A DNA stretch of 64,000 nucleotides from Marthasterias glacialis. Taxonomy: Eukaryota; Echinodermata; Asteroidea; Forcipulatida; Asteriidae. The DNA lies in the NCBI GenBank assembly GCA_911728455.2, contig OU452229.1:23611347-23675346 (forward strand), read 5' to 3'. The notes below the pieces were generated by a model. That model searched no databases, was not told where the DNA came from, and saw only the letters and a list, made by a program, of their open reading frames with translations. The first letter of the stretch is position 1. Every line of letters starts with the position of its first letter. Position numbers and translations under genes: made by a program. Below, piece by piece: positions 45,910 to 57,800 of the stretch.

Positions 45910-48900
45910 CACCATTCGGGATATAGTTTGTGTAGGCCTACCTGTCACAATGACCTTGTGATTTTAACACAAGGTGTACTCAACCAAGATTCTAGTTTGG
46001 GACCATTGGTATCTGCATCGGGTAACGTCGGCATCAACTATGGTAGACTTATATCCCATTGGGAGAGTTTTGTATGTGTGTTTTTTAGGACAATAAATTC
46101 ATACTTAGTTGAAATTCGTCTTTGTGGGGGTTATCTCGGATATCTGCAAACCATAACAGTCATACGTTACAACAACTATTGCAAAACATGATCGCAAGTC
46201 ACCACAAACAATTATTTGAAACTCCATTACACTTCGTCAAAACACCAATTTGTCAAATCTTGTTGTTTTTCAACATCATCCTCGCAAAATTGAAAAAAAA
46301 ATAATAATAAATAAAAAGTAACAGATGATGTTTGGCAAACAAACTGGACTTTTGAGGACTTTTGCGTCTGGCGTTTTGTCTTTTCCTACACGTAAACTTC
46401 AATGTATATTATGCATCGTTAAGTATTTTTTGTTTTAACAAAGTGAAGTCTGGGGAAAAAAAATCATCACCCGCTCCTGACATCGGCTCAAAAACCCTGC
46501 ACACGCCATTTCTTGTATCTTTAAATCTTACCAGACCTTCCATTGGTTATAATGATCAAGGCAGTAGCTGCTCCGTACTATAGGCTGGCTGACACTTGAC
46601 GGTTCCATTGTCCGGAGAAAATTTTCATTCGAATGACGTCATCTTCGAAATTGTCTTGGTAATGAACTCTCATCTTGTTTTGTTTGGCTTCCCCAAGTCT
46701 TAAAGATGATATATAAAAACCACCATCAACTCGCAACGTGAATACCTTTTTCCATTTTAAAAATTCACACGACTGTTTTATGACGTGAATGAGAACATTT
46801 GAATGAAAAACCAATGTAGTATAAAAAAAAACCATGAAAGCATGTTGTGAAGGAAAACTCTAATTGGCGGAAAATTGATACATCATTTCCCGTTTGAGAT
46901 GATGAGACACTTGGCGTGTTTACTACATCTCTACAACGCTCTCTCTCTCCCTCTCTTTCTTTTAGCTCAACACAGTGGCACGTTATAAACTCATATCGCT
47001 CAGGGTTCCACATTTAACGACCTAGCTTAATCAATTTATTGTTACCTACGCTTGTGAATCGACGATAGCACGCCCACGATCGAGTTTACATTAACTAAAT
47101 TGCTTGCAACCACAAAGACTCGCCTCGTGTGAAGATAAACCGATAAATGCTTTTTAAAGATTTATCCCACTGGACATTTTGCCGGCAGGAATAATTCCCA
47201 CCCACCATTATGACGCATGAATTTCTGTAAATGAATTTCTGTAAATGTCAACCAGACTATAAGTGATTTTGAGGGCAATCTGGTTTCTTAATGAGGTATA
47301 AGGTGTACCTAGGATTAGTTTTCGGATGGGGCTTCAGTGACTGTAATTAGGTGCAGGGAATCTTTTGAAGAGCGACATAATCCTAGTCCTATGAAATATT
47401 ATCCATAAAAGGGGTGGGACTAAGGTTGTTTTTCAGATCAATTTATAGGCAGTGACGGATATGGAGTGGGTACCACGCCAGTGAGGGTAAATAATGCTGT
47501 ATCAGGTTGTTTTATCCTAGTCTACTTTATTTACCTACAAAACAGTACAGCTTGTTAAATTTAGCCCACGTGTATTTCAAACATCCAAGTATTTTTCATA
47601 TAAAAATATTTTAATTAATATTTCATGTTATCAATTTTAGCCCAATTGTTTGTGTTTACATATATATATGTAAACAAAAACTTAATTGATGAAATAAGCA
47701 TAAACTTTCACATTCTAAACTCGTCAAAAAAGTTATAATTTTTTTTCAATCACCTATGTTTCTTTTATTTCCTATATTTCTGTTTGTTTCATGTTGCATA
47801 TCAATGGAAAGCTTACAACCTGGATGGTGATTGAAGCAAAATATCAAAATCTTTTTTTGAGTAAATTAGTTTGTTTTCTTACATCTTATGATTCTTGACC
47901 CAAGAACCGTCTAAACTTTTCCAACATTCTCAAGAATCTACAGAGCGTAACTTCTCAACACCCCCCCCCCCCTTCATCATCTCAACCACTTCCCTTTACT
48001 TTCCCAAACTTCCTTCCCTTCTTGATAATCAAAACTTTACATATCAATCAATATTTTTAAAGACGTGATCTCCGTTTTTTCGCCTTTGAAAAGGCACTGC
48101 TAGGGTTGAGACATCAGGCCATTGCTCTCATTTGAATTGACAAGATTTCATGACAAAATGTCATTTTTGTTGGTTAAAGGTAGATTACAGGATTGGTACT
48201 CATCAAAATTGTTTTATTATTATTATTAGTTTCAACATGAAATCTTACTGGATATGAAGTTCATACCAGGAACCAATTTTCCATAATTTTTTCCCTCAAA
48301 TACTGCCAAAGTCGAGAAAGCAGAATTTGAAGATCCCCATTTTAATGCCGGTCGTTTACAATCGAAATTAAGGACAATGTGTTTACATGCAGAAAAACGC
48401 GAACGGTTTTTCGCTATTTTCTCCAGACTCAGACGATGGATTGAGCCCAAATTTTCACAAGTTTCTCTCTTCATGAATATGTTGAATCACACTACACTAC
48501 CAATCTTATATTTTACCTTTAAATCTGTCAATTCTGTTTGTCTTTCTTGTATTTTCAAGACGATATCTACAATTGAAACTATTAATATTACTATATTCTT
48601 GGGAAAACTATTTGGATTAATACTAATGTATATCAATGACCTACAAATTAAATATCTGGTATAATGCCGAGCTAAAACAATTTTATTTAATTTTGTAAAT
48701 TTTGTAACACTGATATGCAATAATTTATTTCAATAATTCAAAGGCAACTTTGTATTTTTTTGCAATTTTCTCTTCTCTTTTGAGCGAAATATTTTATGCA
48801 ACCCCCCCCCAAAAAAAACCAATCAAAACAAACAAACAAACAAACAAACAAACAAACAAACCAACAACCACAATAAAAACAATTAAAACCCAAATTACTT

Positions 48901-49195
48901 AAAAAAACCAAGAGTGATTTACTAAATATTTCATGGTGTCAGCTCTGGTCTTCTGGGTGAATAATTATTCTTCTGGGAAAATTTGATGTGATAGACAGTG
49001 AGTGTCCCATTGAGGCCAAATTAAATAGAGAGATTGGAATTATTTTTCATAGTTTGATGCATAAGAAATGAATTTTATGCATGGACTTTCAAAGCCATCA
49101 TACTTTGTTTTTCATAAATGTATTGTGTTGCCTTGACTAGTTTGGCTGTGAGCTCTAAACAGATAAAAAACTTTTCTTGAAGCTGACAGAAAGAT
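45910..49195. other. Gene-less stretch downstream of NHEJ1
   Basis: No gene seen. A C-tract lies near 47962, an ATATAT tract near 47663, and a (CAAA)n microsatellite near 48828-48860. A minus-strand AATAAA (complement at about 48684-48690) could serve NHEJ1 polyadenylation. About 48240-48500 looks like a decayed interspersed repeat. Confidence 0.5.
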
Positions 49196-49297
49196 TCAGA
49201 AGATTTTCTTCTTTTTCTTCTTGACAGGCATATCTTGTTTTGCTTTCTCATCAGCTAGCCTCTTCTCAAGGGCCTGCCGTCTTGCAAGCTCTGCATC
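49196..49297 (-). CDS. NHEJ1: NHEJ1 exon 7 (Ku-binding motif and stop)
   Basis: After CTTGACAG. Reads DAELARRQALEKRLADEK, then a Lys-rich end PVKKKKKKIF and TGA. The basic run followed by a terminal Phe is the XLF-type Ku-binding motif. It is far shorter than a normal gene-finder threshold and is easily missed. Confidence 0.85.
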   Translation of the reverse strand, partial: DAELARRQALEKRLADEKAKQDMPVKKKKKKIF

Positions 49298-52200
49298 CTG
49301 TCAAGGAAGAAAGACACTTGTGTTAGTCTCCGTTCAAATCTTTTACTTGGCATCGCAGAGTTAGATTTGCGCCTTTGCAAATTCATACATTTAATTTCTC
49401 ATTGAATAGTCCAGCCATTTACTTCGCTTCTATTATTCAAACATATTAGCTGGGACTGAATACAACGACTACTCAAGCCAACGTATCATTGAGGCTCATA
49501 AAGTCTAGCAAAACATATAAACAAAGGTGCTGGCTTCATGAGCAGAAAGAGTGAGATGAAGTACTCTTGAATGTTTTGGCTTCTGTAGATGGAATGCGCA
49601 GCTTTACAATATCTGCCACGCCCACAAATTTTCTTCTTATCCAATCATGGAACAATCTTGATCGGAAATATCGGCAGCATGGTCAATTAATTAAGTTAAC
49701 ATCCAAGCAGAAGGACAGGTGTTTTGTTCAAGGACTCAAGAGCCCTCAGTCCACCAGACTCATTCTTTGTACCCCACTGTGAAGCTTACCTCTGGTGATG
49801 GCGCACCCTTCATTGGTGACCCTCTGGGTGTGATGGACTTTGTGGGTGACCCAACACTAGCGCCAGCTGTCTGTGCATTGGCCACAAGAGAAGGTGGTAA
49901 CCGATTGGCCCATGATGGTCCGGTCACTTCAACTGATTGACCAGCATCACCTGATATCTCGTCTAGTAAATCTTCATCTGAATGTTCTAGAAAGATAACA
50001 AGATAATGAAACATTAATCAATTAAAAAGAACATTTGCAAAGACTACATACACCTGTACCATAGTTTAATATGTTAATGAGCTTCTATACTCAATATCCT
50101 ATAAGTTTAGTCTTATGGTTAGACTTTGTGATCTGTTTTGGAAGCGTTGTTAGTGACTGCGATTACAAGTCTGATTTATACACAGGTTTATTGACATCAT
50201 AATACATGCTCACATCTTCATCAACTGCATACCACAGTTTCATCTTTTATTAAACTTTTACACTTTGGATCCTGTATAGTTTAATCATACTTTCAGATCT
50301 CTTTTGGAAGTATTGCAGGCTTTTGTATTGACCCCCTTGCACGCACGCCACACGCGGGGACTGTGCCACGCTCACCATTTTGGAAGTCAATCGGTGTATC
50401 TGTAAACGCTGCCTCGCCTAAAATGCGCACCACGCTGTATAATACACAGGGACATTGACTTCCAAAATGGCGCCACCGAGATTATTGTGATGATGACGTC
50501 AAGTGAATTGGGTCCATAGGATGAAAGACAATATCTGAGATACCAAGTATTGTGTTGGTATACCTGGTTCCTCAGGCTTGTTTAGCCAAGCATTTGTCAT
50601 CATGACCTCCTTATATAGCTCCTGGCCTATTCCATCAAACGTACACTTCCCTTGAGATAAAATCTGTCTCTCAAAGGCCTGTAAGAAAACAGTGACAAAA
50701 AAGCAGCTTAATGGTGGAACATTCTTTATGTGTGTTTAAGCACAAAAATTAGCGGAGCAAAACAAAATTGTGCTTAACGGAAAAAGGTTACCAGCCAAAA
50801 TGCCGTATCATATGTACCATTTTTGACTGGTTTCCTGCTAATTTTTGCTAAGTAGATATTCGTTTAGCAATATTTTCTGCTTAAGCTGCTCTTTGAAATT
50901 GGGAATAAGTGTGTTAACTAATGAGTCTCATTCAAGATATGGTATAGCATTAACTGCTGTCAATGGTGCACTTACTCTCTTTGAATCAAGATAAGGTAAA
51001 GTATTTGTGTAAGAGAAAAACTGTTTCCTCTGGTGTGTCTTTTTTCCTCTTTTTCAGATTAAATCTGTCTGACCTTTACCTTTGAAAGAGTCATCTCAGA
51101 TCTGAATGCTTTCTCATCAAATGGCGTGGTCTGAAGATGTTCTAAATGCAAAGAATAGTGATCCACGGTCAATCAAAGCATATTGTTGTCATCTTAACCA
51201 GTTAATGCAATTATTTCTGAGCTGGAAAACGGTGAACATGAGTTTTGAATTTTTGTGTGAAATTCGAAGCCTGGAACAAAGGTTGCCCGGACATTCCACT
51301 ACAGCGCAAGCACTCACTGTTTAATGCTTCGTTTCACCCTCACAAAGAGGAAAATTAGTACTGGAAAAAATGCTGAAATTATGCTGAAATATGCGAGGGT
51401 TGATGTGTAATCTCAGATTCCAGACCTTTGTCCTTTGTTCCAAGAAGAGGATTATGAGACATTGAGAGGTTTCCACCATTGTATATCATTGTATTTCGGC
51501 TCAATAGAGGTAAGTTCAAGTGAACTGAGTCTCCAGCCATGGTTACGGTCTTAGGACCATTCCTCAGCTATGTCTCAAGGTCAATGATTTTCAATCCACG
51601 GTTCGTGAATATCATATTTTCCCGATAGAGAAACAACAAATCCTGGTGCTTCAAAGAGAAACCTTGTTCTCTTTGCTTTGTCAAGTCAGGGTTTCTTTGT
51701 GCCAGAATAAATGATTCTCGCAAATTCCGAGAAACTAATCCCGTCAGGCTGGAGTGGGGAAAAATGGACGATCCCCGGCGCCAACTGGTTAAAGGAAGTG
51801 GTGGGTAAAGTAATAATATCCAACCTTAGTTTCACATATAGAAACCAGCTGAAATGTCATACACTTGTAGCACAATTTGCTGGACAGTAACACTTTAATA
51901 ATCTGAAATAGAAACTTACTCCTTGAGACTCTTCCTCCAGCTGCTTTATAGTCCTCAATCTCAGCATCTTTCTTCATCAGTAAACGCTGTAGCTCCGACT
52001 GCCGTCTGCACAGCTCCGACACCATGATGAGAAGGGGTGTGGCTAGATGCTGTGCATACTAAATAGGAAGCCATCAAAAATTGATGTCAGCCAAAGGGGT
52101 CTATTAATCCACCAGCTTTCAAATTCTTCTTTACCATTATTGCTGTTCCACTGATCGACTGTCAACATGAGATTCTAGATTTAGTTATAAATATCTTTTC

Positions 52201-53296
52201 AAAATGTGAAAAAGACACACAGAAAGGATTAACTTCTCAAAAAATGTGGTATTAATCTTTCCTAATAGAGTTAACAATAAAGATATGCAGGCCTTGACAA
52301 TCCTGTTTTAACATAATGTTACTGATAAACTTAGAACCATCCTTCATCATCTTCCATACTCCTTCCCGGGAAGATTCTCAACTCCCTTAGAATCACTTTT
52401 TAGGATCCATAGTTTTATTTGCTCCAGATCAAGAGAGACATCCCTTCAAGTTTGGCTTACCATATCACTGACGGCCTCTCGTCCGTCAAAATCCCACCTG
52501 AAGGGAACACTTCCAGAAAGCTTGGAGAATAGCTGTAAGGTTATCTTGCTATCCTCAGGTGGTTTAGCGTATATCATGTTATACAAGTATCGTGAGCTTT
52601 GTTTAGACTGAGCACTCAGGCTATCTTTAAGATGCTGGAGAAGTGTCGCTACAGGAGCTTCAACGTTTGGATTCAATCTCTGTAAAAGGAAAAGTTATTA
52701 AATTATTCTTCATAATCAAACAAGTTCTATTGAAATTGAGTTGCATGCAGGAATCTAACAACCTAAGCAGTGTTTCTATGTGCTACAGAAAGGGATCTCA
52801 GGCCTTGGTCTGGTCAATTCCATCACACAAACACAACCAAACTTTTGGTTAATGAGTAAGATTTGAAACTTTGCATACAATCTAGTAACTTTTGCGGAGA
52901 CACCATGCAATTATCTCTAATGAGTGGGTGTGGCTCTGAAAACCATCGGTTCTTTTCAGAACCACACCAACTCAATAGAGAGATCATTACTTTGTGTCTC
53001 CGCAAAACTTACTAGATTTTGGTTAACAGTCGTAGATGGTGAAAAATCTAAAGGACGCCTATCAATTAGTCTTGTTTTTATTATTCAGTAACCTTTGCTT
53101 TTTCCTTGAAGGCTTCTTTACTGCACTCCTCCCACCACATGGTGACCATGTCATACACAAGAATCTCATAACAGTCATCTCGGAATATGCACTTGACCAG
53201 CATGCCTTGCTTCTTGATTTGGATGGGCTGCCACACCTGTGTAGCTAAGTCTGGTTTCCACTGCCGTCTCCATTCAAGCTGTGCAGTGGAACTCAT
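49196..53296 (-). CDS. NHEJ1: NHEJ1 / XLF, non-homologous end-joining factor, seven exons
   Basis: Minus-strand join of 53093-53296, 52461-52679, 51920-52058, 51080-51141, 50564-50678, 49790-49986 and 49196-49297: 1,038 nt, 345 aa (human XLF is 299). All phases fit (0, 0, 1, 0, 1, 0). Residues 1-~135 are the XLF head domain: W near the end of exon 1 (TMWWEE), RL at 69-70, and LSGSVPFRWDFDG matching human LSGLPFYWNFHC. Exons 3-4 give the dimerising coiled coil (LLMKKDAEIEDYKAAGG, then TPFDEKAF). The tail is long and low in complexity (SPTKSITPRGSP) and ends PVKKKKKKIF, a Ku-binding motif like human KRKKPRGLF. In the family, XLF pairs with XRCC4 and Ku in the nucleus to bridge and ligate double-strand breaks. 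The gene is divergent from the SLC25 gene at 54.7 kb. Confidence 0.93.
49790..49986 (-). CDS. NHEJ1: NHEJ1 exon 6 (low-complexity tail)
   Basis: After TTTCTAG. Starts EHSDEDLLDEISGD and ends PSPE before GTAAGC, phase 0. Rich in S, P, T and A with several S/T-P sites, as expected of the unstructured XLF tail that DNA-PK and other kinases modify. Confidence 0.83.
50375..50470. repeat. Short MITE with CCATTTTGG ends, copy 1
   Basis: A 96-bp inverted repeat (CCATTTTGGAAGTCAAT ... ATTGACTTCCAAAATGG type ends) in the NHEJ1 intron between exons 5 and 6. Confidence 0.7.
50564..50678 (-). CDS. NHEJ1: NHEJ1 exon 5
   Basis: After TTCTTACAG. Reads AFERQILSQGKCTFDG onward, ending KPEEP plus one base at GTATAC, phase 1. 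Weakly similar to the human stretch that follows EENSF. Confidence 0.83.
51080..51141 (-). CDS. NHEJ1: NHEJ1 exon 4 (62 bp)
   Basis: After CATTTAG. Completes the split Lys codon, then HLQTTPFDEKAFRSEMTLSK, matching human RLKTEPFEENSF. Donor GTAAAG, phase 0. Too short to show as a stand-alone open frame. Confidence 0.88.
51920..52058 (-). CDS. NHEJ1: NHEJ1 exon 3 (coiled coil)
   Basis: After TTTAG. Starts YAQHLATPLLIMVSEL (human SQHLIRPLMGMSLAL) and runs through the coiled coil to GGRVSR. GTAAGT donor, phase 1. Confidence 0.92.
52461..52679 (-). CDS. NHEJ1: NHEJ1 exon 2 (rest of head domain)
   Basis: After TTTTACAG. Starts RLNPNVEAP (human RLTAPPAAF) and ends at ATG before GTAAGC, 73 codons, phase 0. 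Contains KLSGSVPFRWDF. Confidence 0.92.
52879..53018. repeat. Palindromic element with a histone-type stem-loop (140 bp)
   Basis: Outer ends AATCTAGTAACTTTTGCGGAG pair with the right end. At the centre, plus-strand 52948-52963 reads GGTTCTTTTCAGAACC followed by ACACCAAC and a purine run AATAGAGAGA. It lies in NHEJ1 intron 1. Confidence 0.7.
53093..53296 (-). CDS. NHEJ1: NHEJ1 exon 1 (start of head domain)
   Basis: ATG at 53296-53294 (MSSTAQLEWRRQW), 68 codons, matching the human start [33 protein letters not shown] in spacing. Ends KEKAK before GTTACT, phase 0. Confidence 0.88.
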
Positions 53297-54716
53297 GGCT
53301 GGTGACTCAGTTCAGTTGAAGAAAACCTTCAAGTTTGTTTTTTGAATATACAAAAAGTTAACGTAAATTTTAAGAATGCATAATGATAATTAGAACTCAA
53401 TGAGGCGTCTTGATGTTTGCTGAATGACAGGTCAAATAATTTTGGTTACTAGGCTTTTTCTTGTTTTTGCAGATATTCGGTTCCTTGCCACTTTATTAAA
53501 AATATCTGATCTAAAAATTAATTGGGAAAAAATTGCCATATCCGATCTTCACTTTTAAAGGTCACTTGTGTCATTCACCTGTTTGGTGAATGGTAGACTT
53601 TATCTAGCATTTTCAAACAATTGGCTCTTCTTGAGCAACTGGAAGCAACGTTCATTATTTACCTTTCTATGCAAACAAATAAGGTACATGTATAGAATAT
53701 TGAATATTGAAAGGGAAATAGTGGAGGTCAGATACAGCAATTTTTCCCACTAAGTTACTTTAATTTTAAAACAATTATTTCTCAGAAAGTCAAATTGTTG
53801 GCTAGTAGTAGTACACTAACCAAGAAGACCATTGATACATAGTTGCGATAATCATTACCTTTCATCCTCCCGACGATTATCAAAACTAGATGATACACAT
53901 CTCGGGATCAAAATTAAAAGTCTTTGCTTAAATCTAATTAGTAATTAGTCTGGGTCTACATATCTATAATAATTACTATGACATTGTTTATTGAATATTA
54001 TTGTCTATTAGACTATTATTTAATAAGTTAGGCTAGTTCTTAGTATTAGTACTAGTAGTGTACGTGTAGTGTCACAGAAAGTCACTGTCAATAGTAGTGT
54101 ACGTGTAGTGTCACAGAAAGTCACTGTCACTGACTCAGCTCAGTAAGTCAGGGACAGGCACAGTGACAGCGGACTGGCAAGTGGCAGCAGGGAATAAAGG
54201 GTGCAAAAACAAAATCCCCAAGAATCAGATAAATTACCTTTGCTGTATAGATATTGATCTGGTGTGCGGACACTTTTGAACTGCTTGTCTTGCCTGCCCC
54301 AACTAAACAATACTGCGTTAAGCTTGAGCTAAGATTCGTGTCATAATAAAAGACAGATAATTAAACCAGTGTTGTCAAAACCAGTCTTGTCAAAGTGCTA
54401 CGGGCGCCGCCATTTTCTGAAAGAGCGACCTCACTTGACGAGACAAGTGCGATTATTTAAGACTTAAACACAAGGTGGCGTTCTTTACATTTATTGCGTA
54501 AAAAACATAAACCAAGCGCTGCTTGCTGTGCGTGGAGCTGAGGCAGCACGGATCTAATGAAAGTTAGTTTTTCCATCTTTTTATGCGGAATTTTGTCCTT
54601 TCAGAAGAAAAAGCTTGCTACATGTGATGGCCGTTGAATTCGATCTGTCAGTAGCAACCATATGAAAGGCTGGGTTACATCTCTTTACCGTTTGTGCATG
54701 TGTTAAAACTTGGAGT
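53297..54716. promoter_or_regulatory. Divergent intergenic region between NHEJ1 and SLC25A39/40
   Basis: The two start codons point away from each other 1.4 kb apart. A YY1-type motif GCCGCCATTTT lies at 54406-54416 in a locally GC-richer patch, so a shared promoter near 54.4 kb is plausible. A minus-strand GCAAAG/GTAATT site near 54240 could be the donor of a 5'-UTR exon of NHEJ1, which would bring both transcription starts close together. A direct duplication lies at 54053-54130. No transcript evidence is available. Confidence 0.45.
54053..54130 (+). repeat. 39-bp direct duplication
   Basis: TAGTAGTGTACGTGTAGTG and the following 20 bases occur twice in a row. Confidence 0.9.
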
Positions 54717-54867
54717 ATGCCGTTGTCACCTCAGCAGGCTCAGCAAGCTCCTCCTTCGAGGGCGACAGCCGATCCTTCGGCACGTCCAGCGGCGGCTCAT
54801 GGAGCTCTAACACCAGCTCAACAAATGATAGCCTCGGGGACAGGAGCTATTTTAACATCTTTATTCA
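54717..54867 (+). CDS. SLC25A39/40: SLC25A39/40 exon 1
   Basis: ATG 54717, a P/A/Q-rich N-terminus, then [19 protein letters not shown]. Donor GTGAGT, phase 1. Confidence 0.9.
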
Positions 54868-57800
54868 GTGAGTAAAACAAAGAATGACGAGTAATATAAA
54901 TAATAATGACAACTGAAAGTTCTTCTAAACTATTGTCTGGTTGTGTGTATGTGTGACCAAGCATAGACATATTAATTATTATTATTAATATTATAGCACA
55001 GCTTATGAGTTATGTTGGCTTCTCTCTCTATGGACCAGGTGACCCTGTTTGTTTTTATCTGAGGCTGAGTGATAGTTTTTTTTTTTAACAGGTCCAGAAA
55101 CTGGCAATAAAGACAAAATACGATCAATGGCAAGCCCTACTTTACTAATTAATAATTTATTTAACTTTAATTAAATTATAGTGAAAGCTTGTATTGTATG
55201 TAGATTGTATTGTAGTTTCAAAATTCGTAATTATTTTCTACCGTCAATGAATGCATTAAAACAAAATATTATATGGATTATTGTTTATTTTAGATGGGTG
55301 GCAACAGACTTGTGGGTAAATCCTATTTTTAGATTCAGTAACTGGGCCTGGAATACAGCTGTTCTCCTCTTTTTTTTTTAATTTAAACTTTGACGGTCGT
55401 ACTACTTAGCGCCCCAGGCAAACGTTTGTGTCTATACGTAGTTGCAATAATCGTAACCCTCCATCCTCCCGCCGACCGTCAAGAGGATGGAGGGTTACGA
55501 TTGTCGCAACTAGTCTATATCGTGTGTCAGCAATGATTTTCCATCTAGTTTTATTCAGAGTTCATATTAATTTATTTTATTATTCTGTAGATTTGTTTAT
55601 TATTGTAATCATTTATATTTAAATTACTCTATTCTATGATTGGATAAAACAGGCTTTGAGTTTATAGCGTAATGGTACACTTTTGTTTTTCCTGGCTGCC
55701 TTGGAATGGATTGATCCCCTTCTCCAGAGTGCTGTTCCTCCCTTCTACATTCTTCCCCATTCCATACCGATCCAGACCTCTTAGTCTAATCCCCTCCTGT
55801 TTTGTTAGTCTTACTATCTTTTTTTTTACCCCATTTGTATGTTGTTGTTTCTGATATTGGCTGAATAAATAACAATAATAATAGTAATAATTATAATAAC
55901 AATAACTTTTTCAGCGCTGATGGTGACTTCTACACTTTATCATTGTTTACTCTGTTTACAGTTGACATGGAGATTGCACATGTGACCTGGCTAGCGAAGC
56001 TGACTTAAGTCACATTCATATGTCATGGTCTGACTAATCATTCTTAATTTTATTTTCAGTGACTCCATTGGATGTGGTGAAGATACGACTTCAGTCTCAG
56101 ATGAAACCATTGGCAAGTGGTGAGTGTGAATGCCAGAGCAGAACCTCCCCCTCCCCCATCCCCTCCATATGGGCAATGATAAGAACCTGTTGCTGTGTGA
56201 AAAAGATTATCATCTCTATTCCAGAACTGCCAACTCTCCCTGATTCTGCAGAAAGTTCCTCGAAAATAAAACGATCTTTCCATGTTCTGATGAACAAATT
56301 TGAAAATCTCCCTGATTATGGAAACTTTGTCCCTGTTATGTTGAATGTAATTCTTAATATCTCCCTGATTGCAAGATGCAAATGTTGGCAGCTGTGGTAC
56401 TACCCGCCTATCGTATTACCGTCCCTTATTGTGTTTTAGATGATAATAATAATAATAATAAATAGATTCTTATAAAGTGCATTTCAAAACTGGAGGAATC
56501 CTCAATGCGCTGTGAAAAGTTACAATGACAATAGCAGTTTAGACGGATAATGTTGTTGTGGTTGATAAGCAACTTGAAACAGGTAAGATGATAAACTTGG
56601 ATCTATAGGGAAGTTAGCTCAGTATAATCATAGAAAAAGGACCAATTGTGAATTTCCTGTAAAGCCACAAAGATTGTACTTCTCTGTTTCAGCTGAACGT
56701 GTTATTTGTTTATTATCCTCTGCTAGTAGGCCAGTGTTTTCTGTACTGCAATGGATTGATGGATCACATCTGTCATTGTACAAATGGAGGTAAAGGAGGA
56801 GCAGCTCCCTCCATCAGTGCTTGGTACAAACGACCTGGACACTTCAATGGAACATTTGTAAGTGTGGATTTATTTATTTCCTTTGTTTACCTGGAAAATT
56901 GCAATACCAAAGTGATGATCTGGAAAGGACGTCAGACACCTCGACAGTTGGCCAATTCGACTCAAGACAACTCGACGGTTGAGTCTATGTTGAGACAACT
57001 TGATGGTTTGGACAACTTGGCCTTATGTTCAAGCTTAAGATAACTTGACTGTTGAACCAGTAGATGGAGAACAGGGTGACGTATCTTTGTCTTTGCTGTT
57101 GACTTGTCTTGTCATGACCGTTGAGTTGGTGAACCGTCGAGTTGTCTCAACCATTAAGTTGTCTCAACTGTCCAGTTGTCTCGAGTCGACTCGGTCAACC
57201 ATCAAGTTGTGTAAAGTTGTGTTTGGTTTTTGTTTGTTTGTTTGTTTGTTTGTTGGGTTGTTTTTTGTTTGTTTTTGTTTTGTTTTCTTTTTTTTGTACA
57301 TGTAAGTGTATGCATAATATAACTGGCCTTGGCCTCGGATGTCATGGCCATGGCCTTGGCCTCAAATGCTTTGCCTTGGTCTTGGCCTCGGAGACCCATG
57401 ACTCGGATTCGGCCTTGGCCTCGGAGACCCATGACTCGGATTTGGCCTTGGCCTCGGAGACCCATGACTCGGATTCGGCCTTGGCCTCGGAGACCCATGA
57501 CTCGGATTCGGTCTTGGCCTTGGAGACCCATGACTCGGACTTGGTCTTGGCCTCGGAGACCCATGACTCGGATTCGGCCTTTGCCTTGGAGACCCATGAC
57601 TCGGATTCGGCCTTGGCCTCGTAGGTCGTGGACTCGACTACTACACTGCTAATTAAGACATAATGTCTAATTAAGACGTTGATTTTGTTCCCAGGATGCA
57701 TTCTTTAAGATTGCGAAGAATGAAGGAATTACAGCGCTATGGAGTGGACTTCCACCAACACTGTAAGAAACTTCTTTTAAATCTTGAAGGAGCTTTAACT

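Noticed and set aside
57142..57701. Overlapping frames of 107-160 aa on both strands
   Set aside because: Produced by the 33-bp minisatellite inside SLC25 intron 3.
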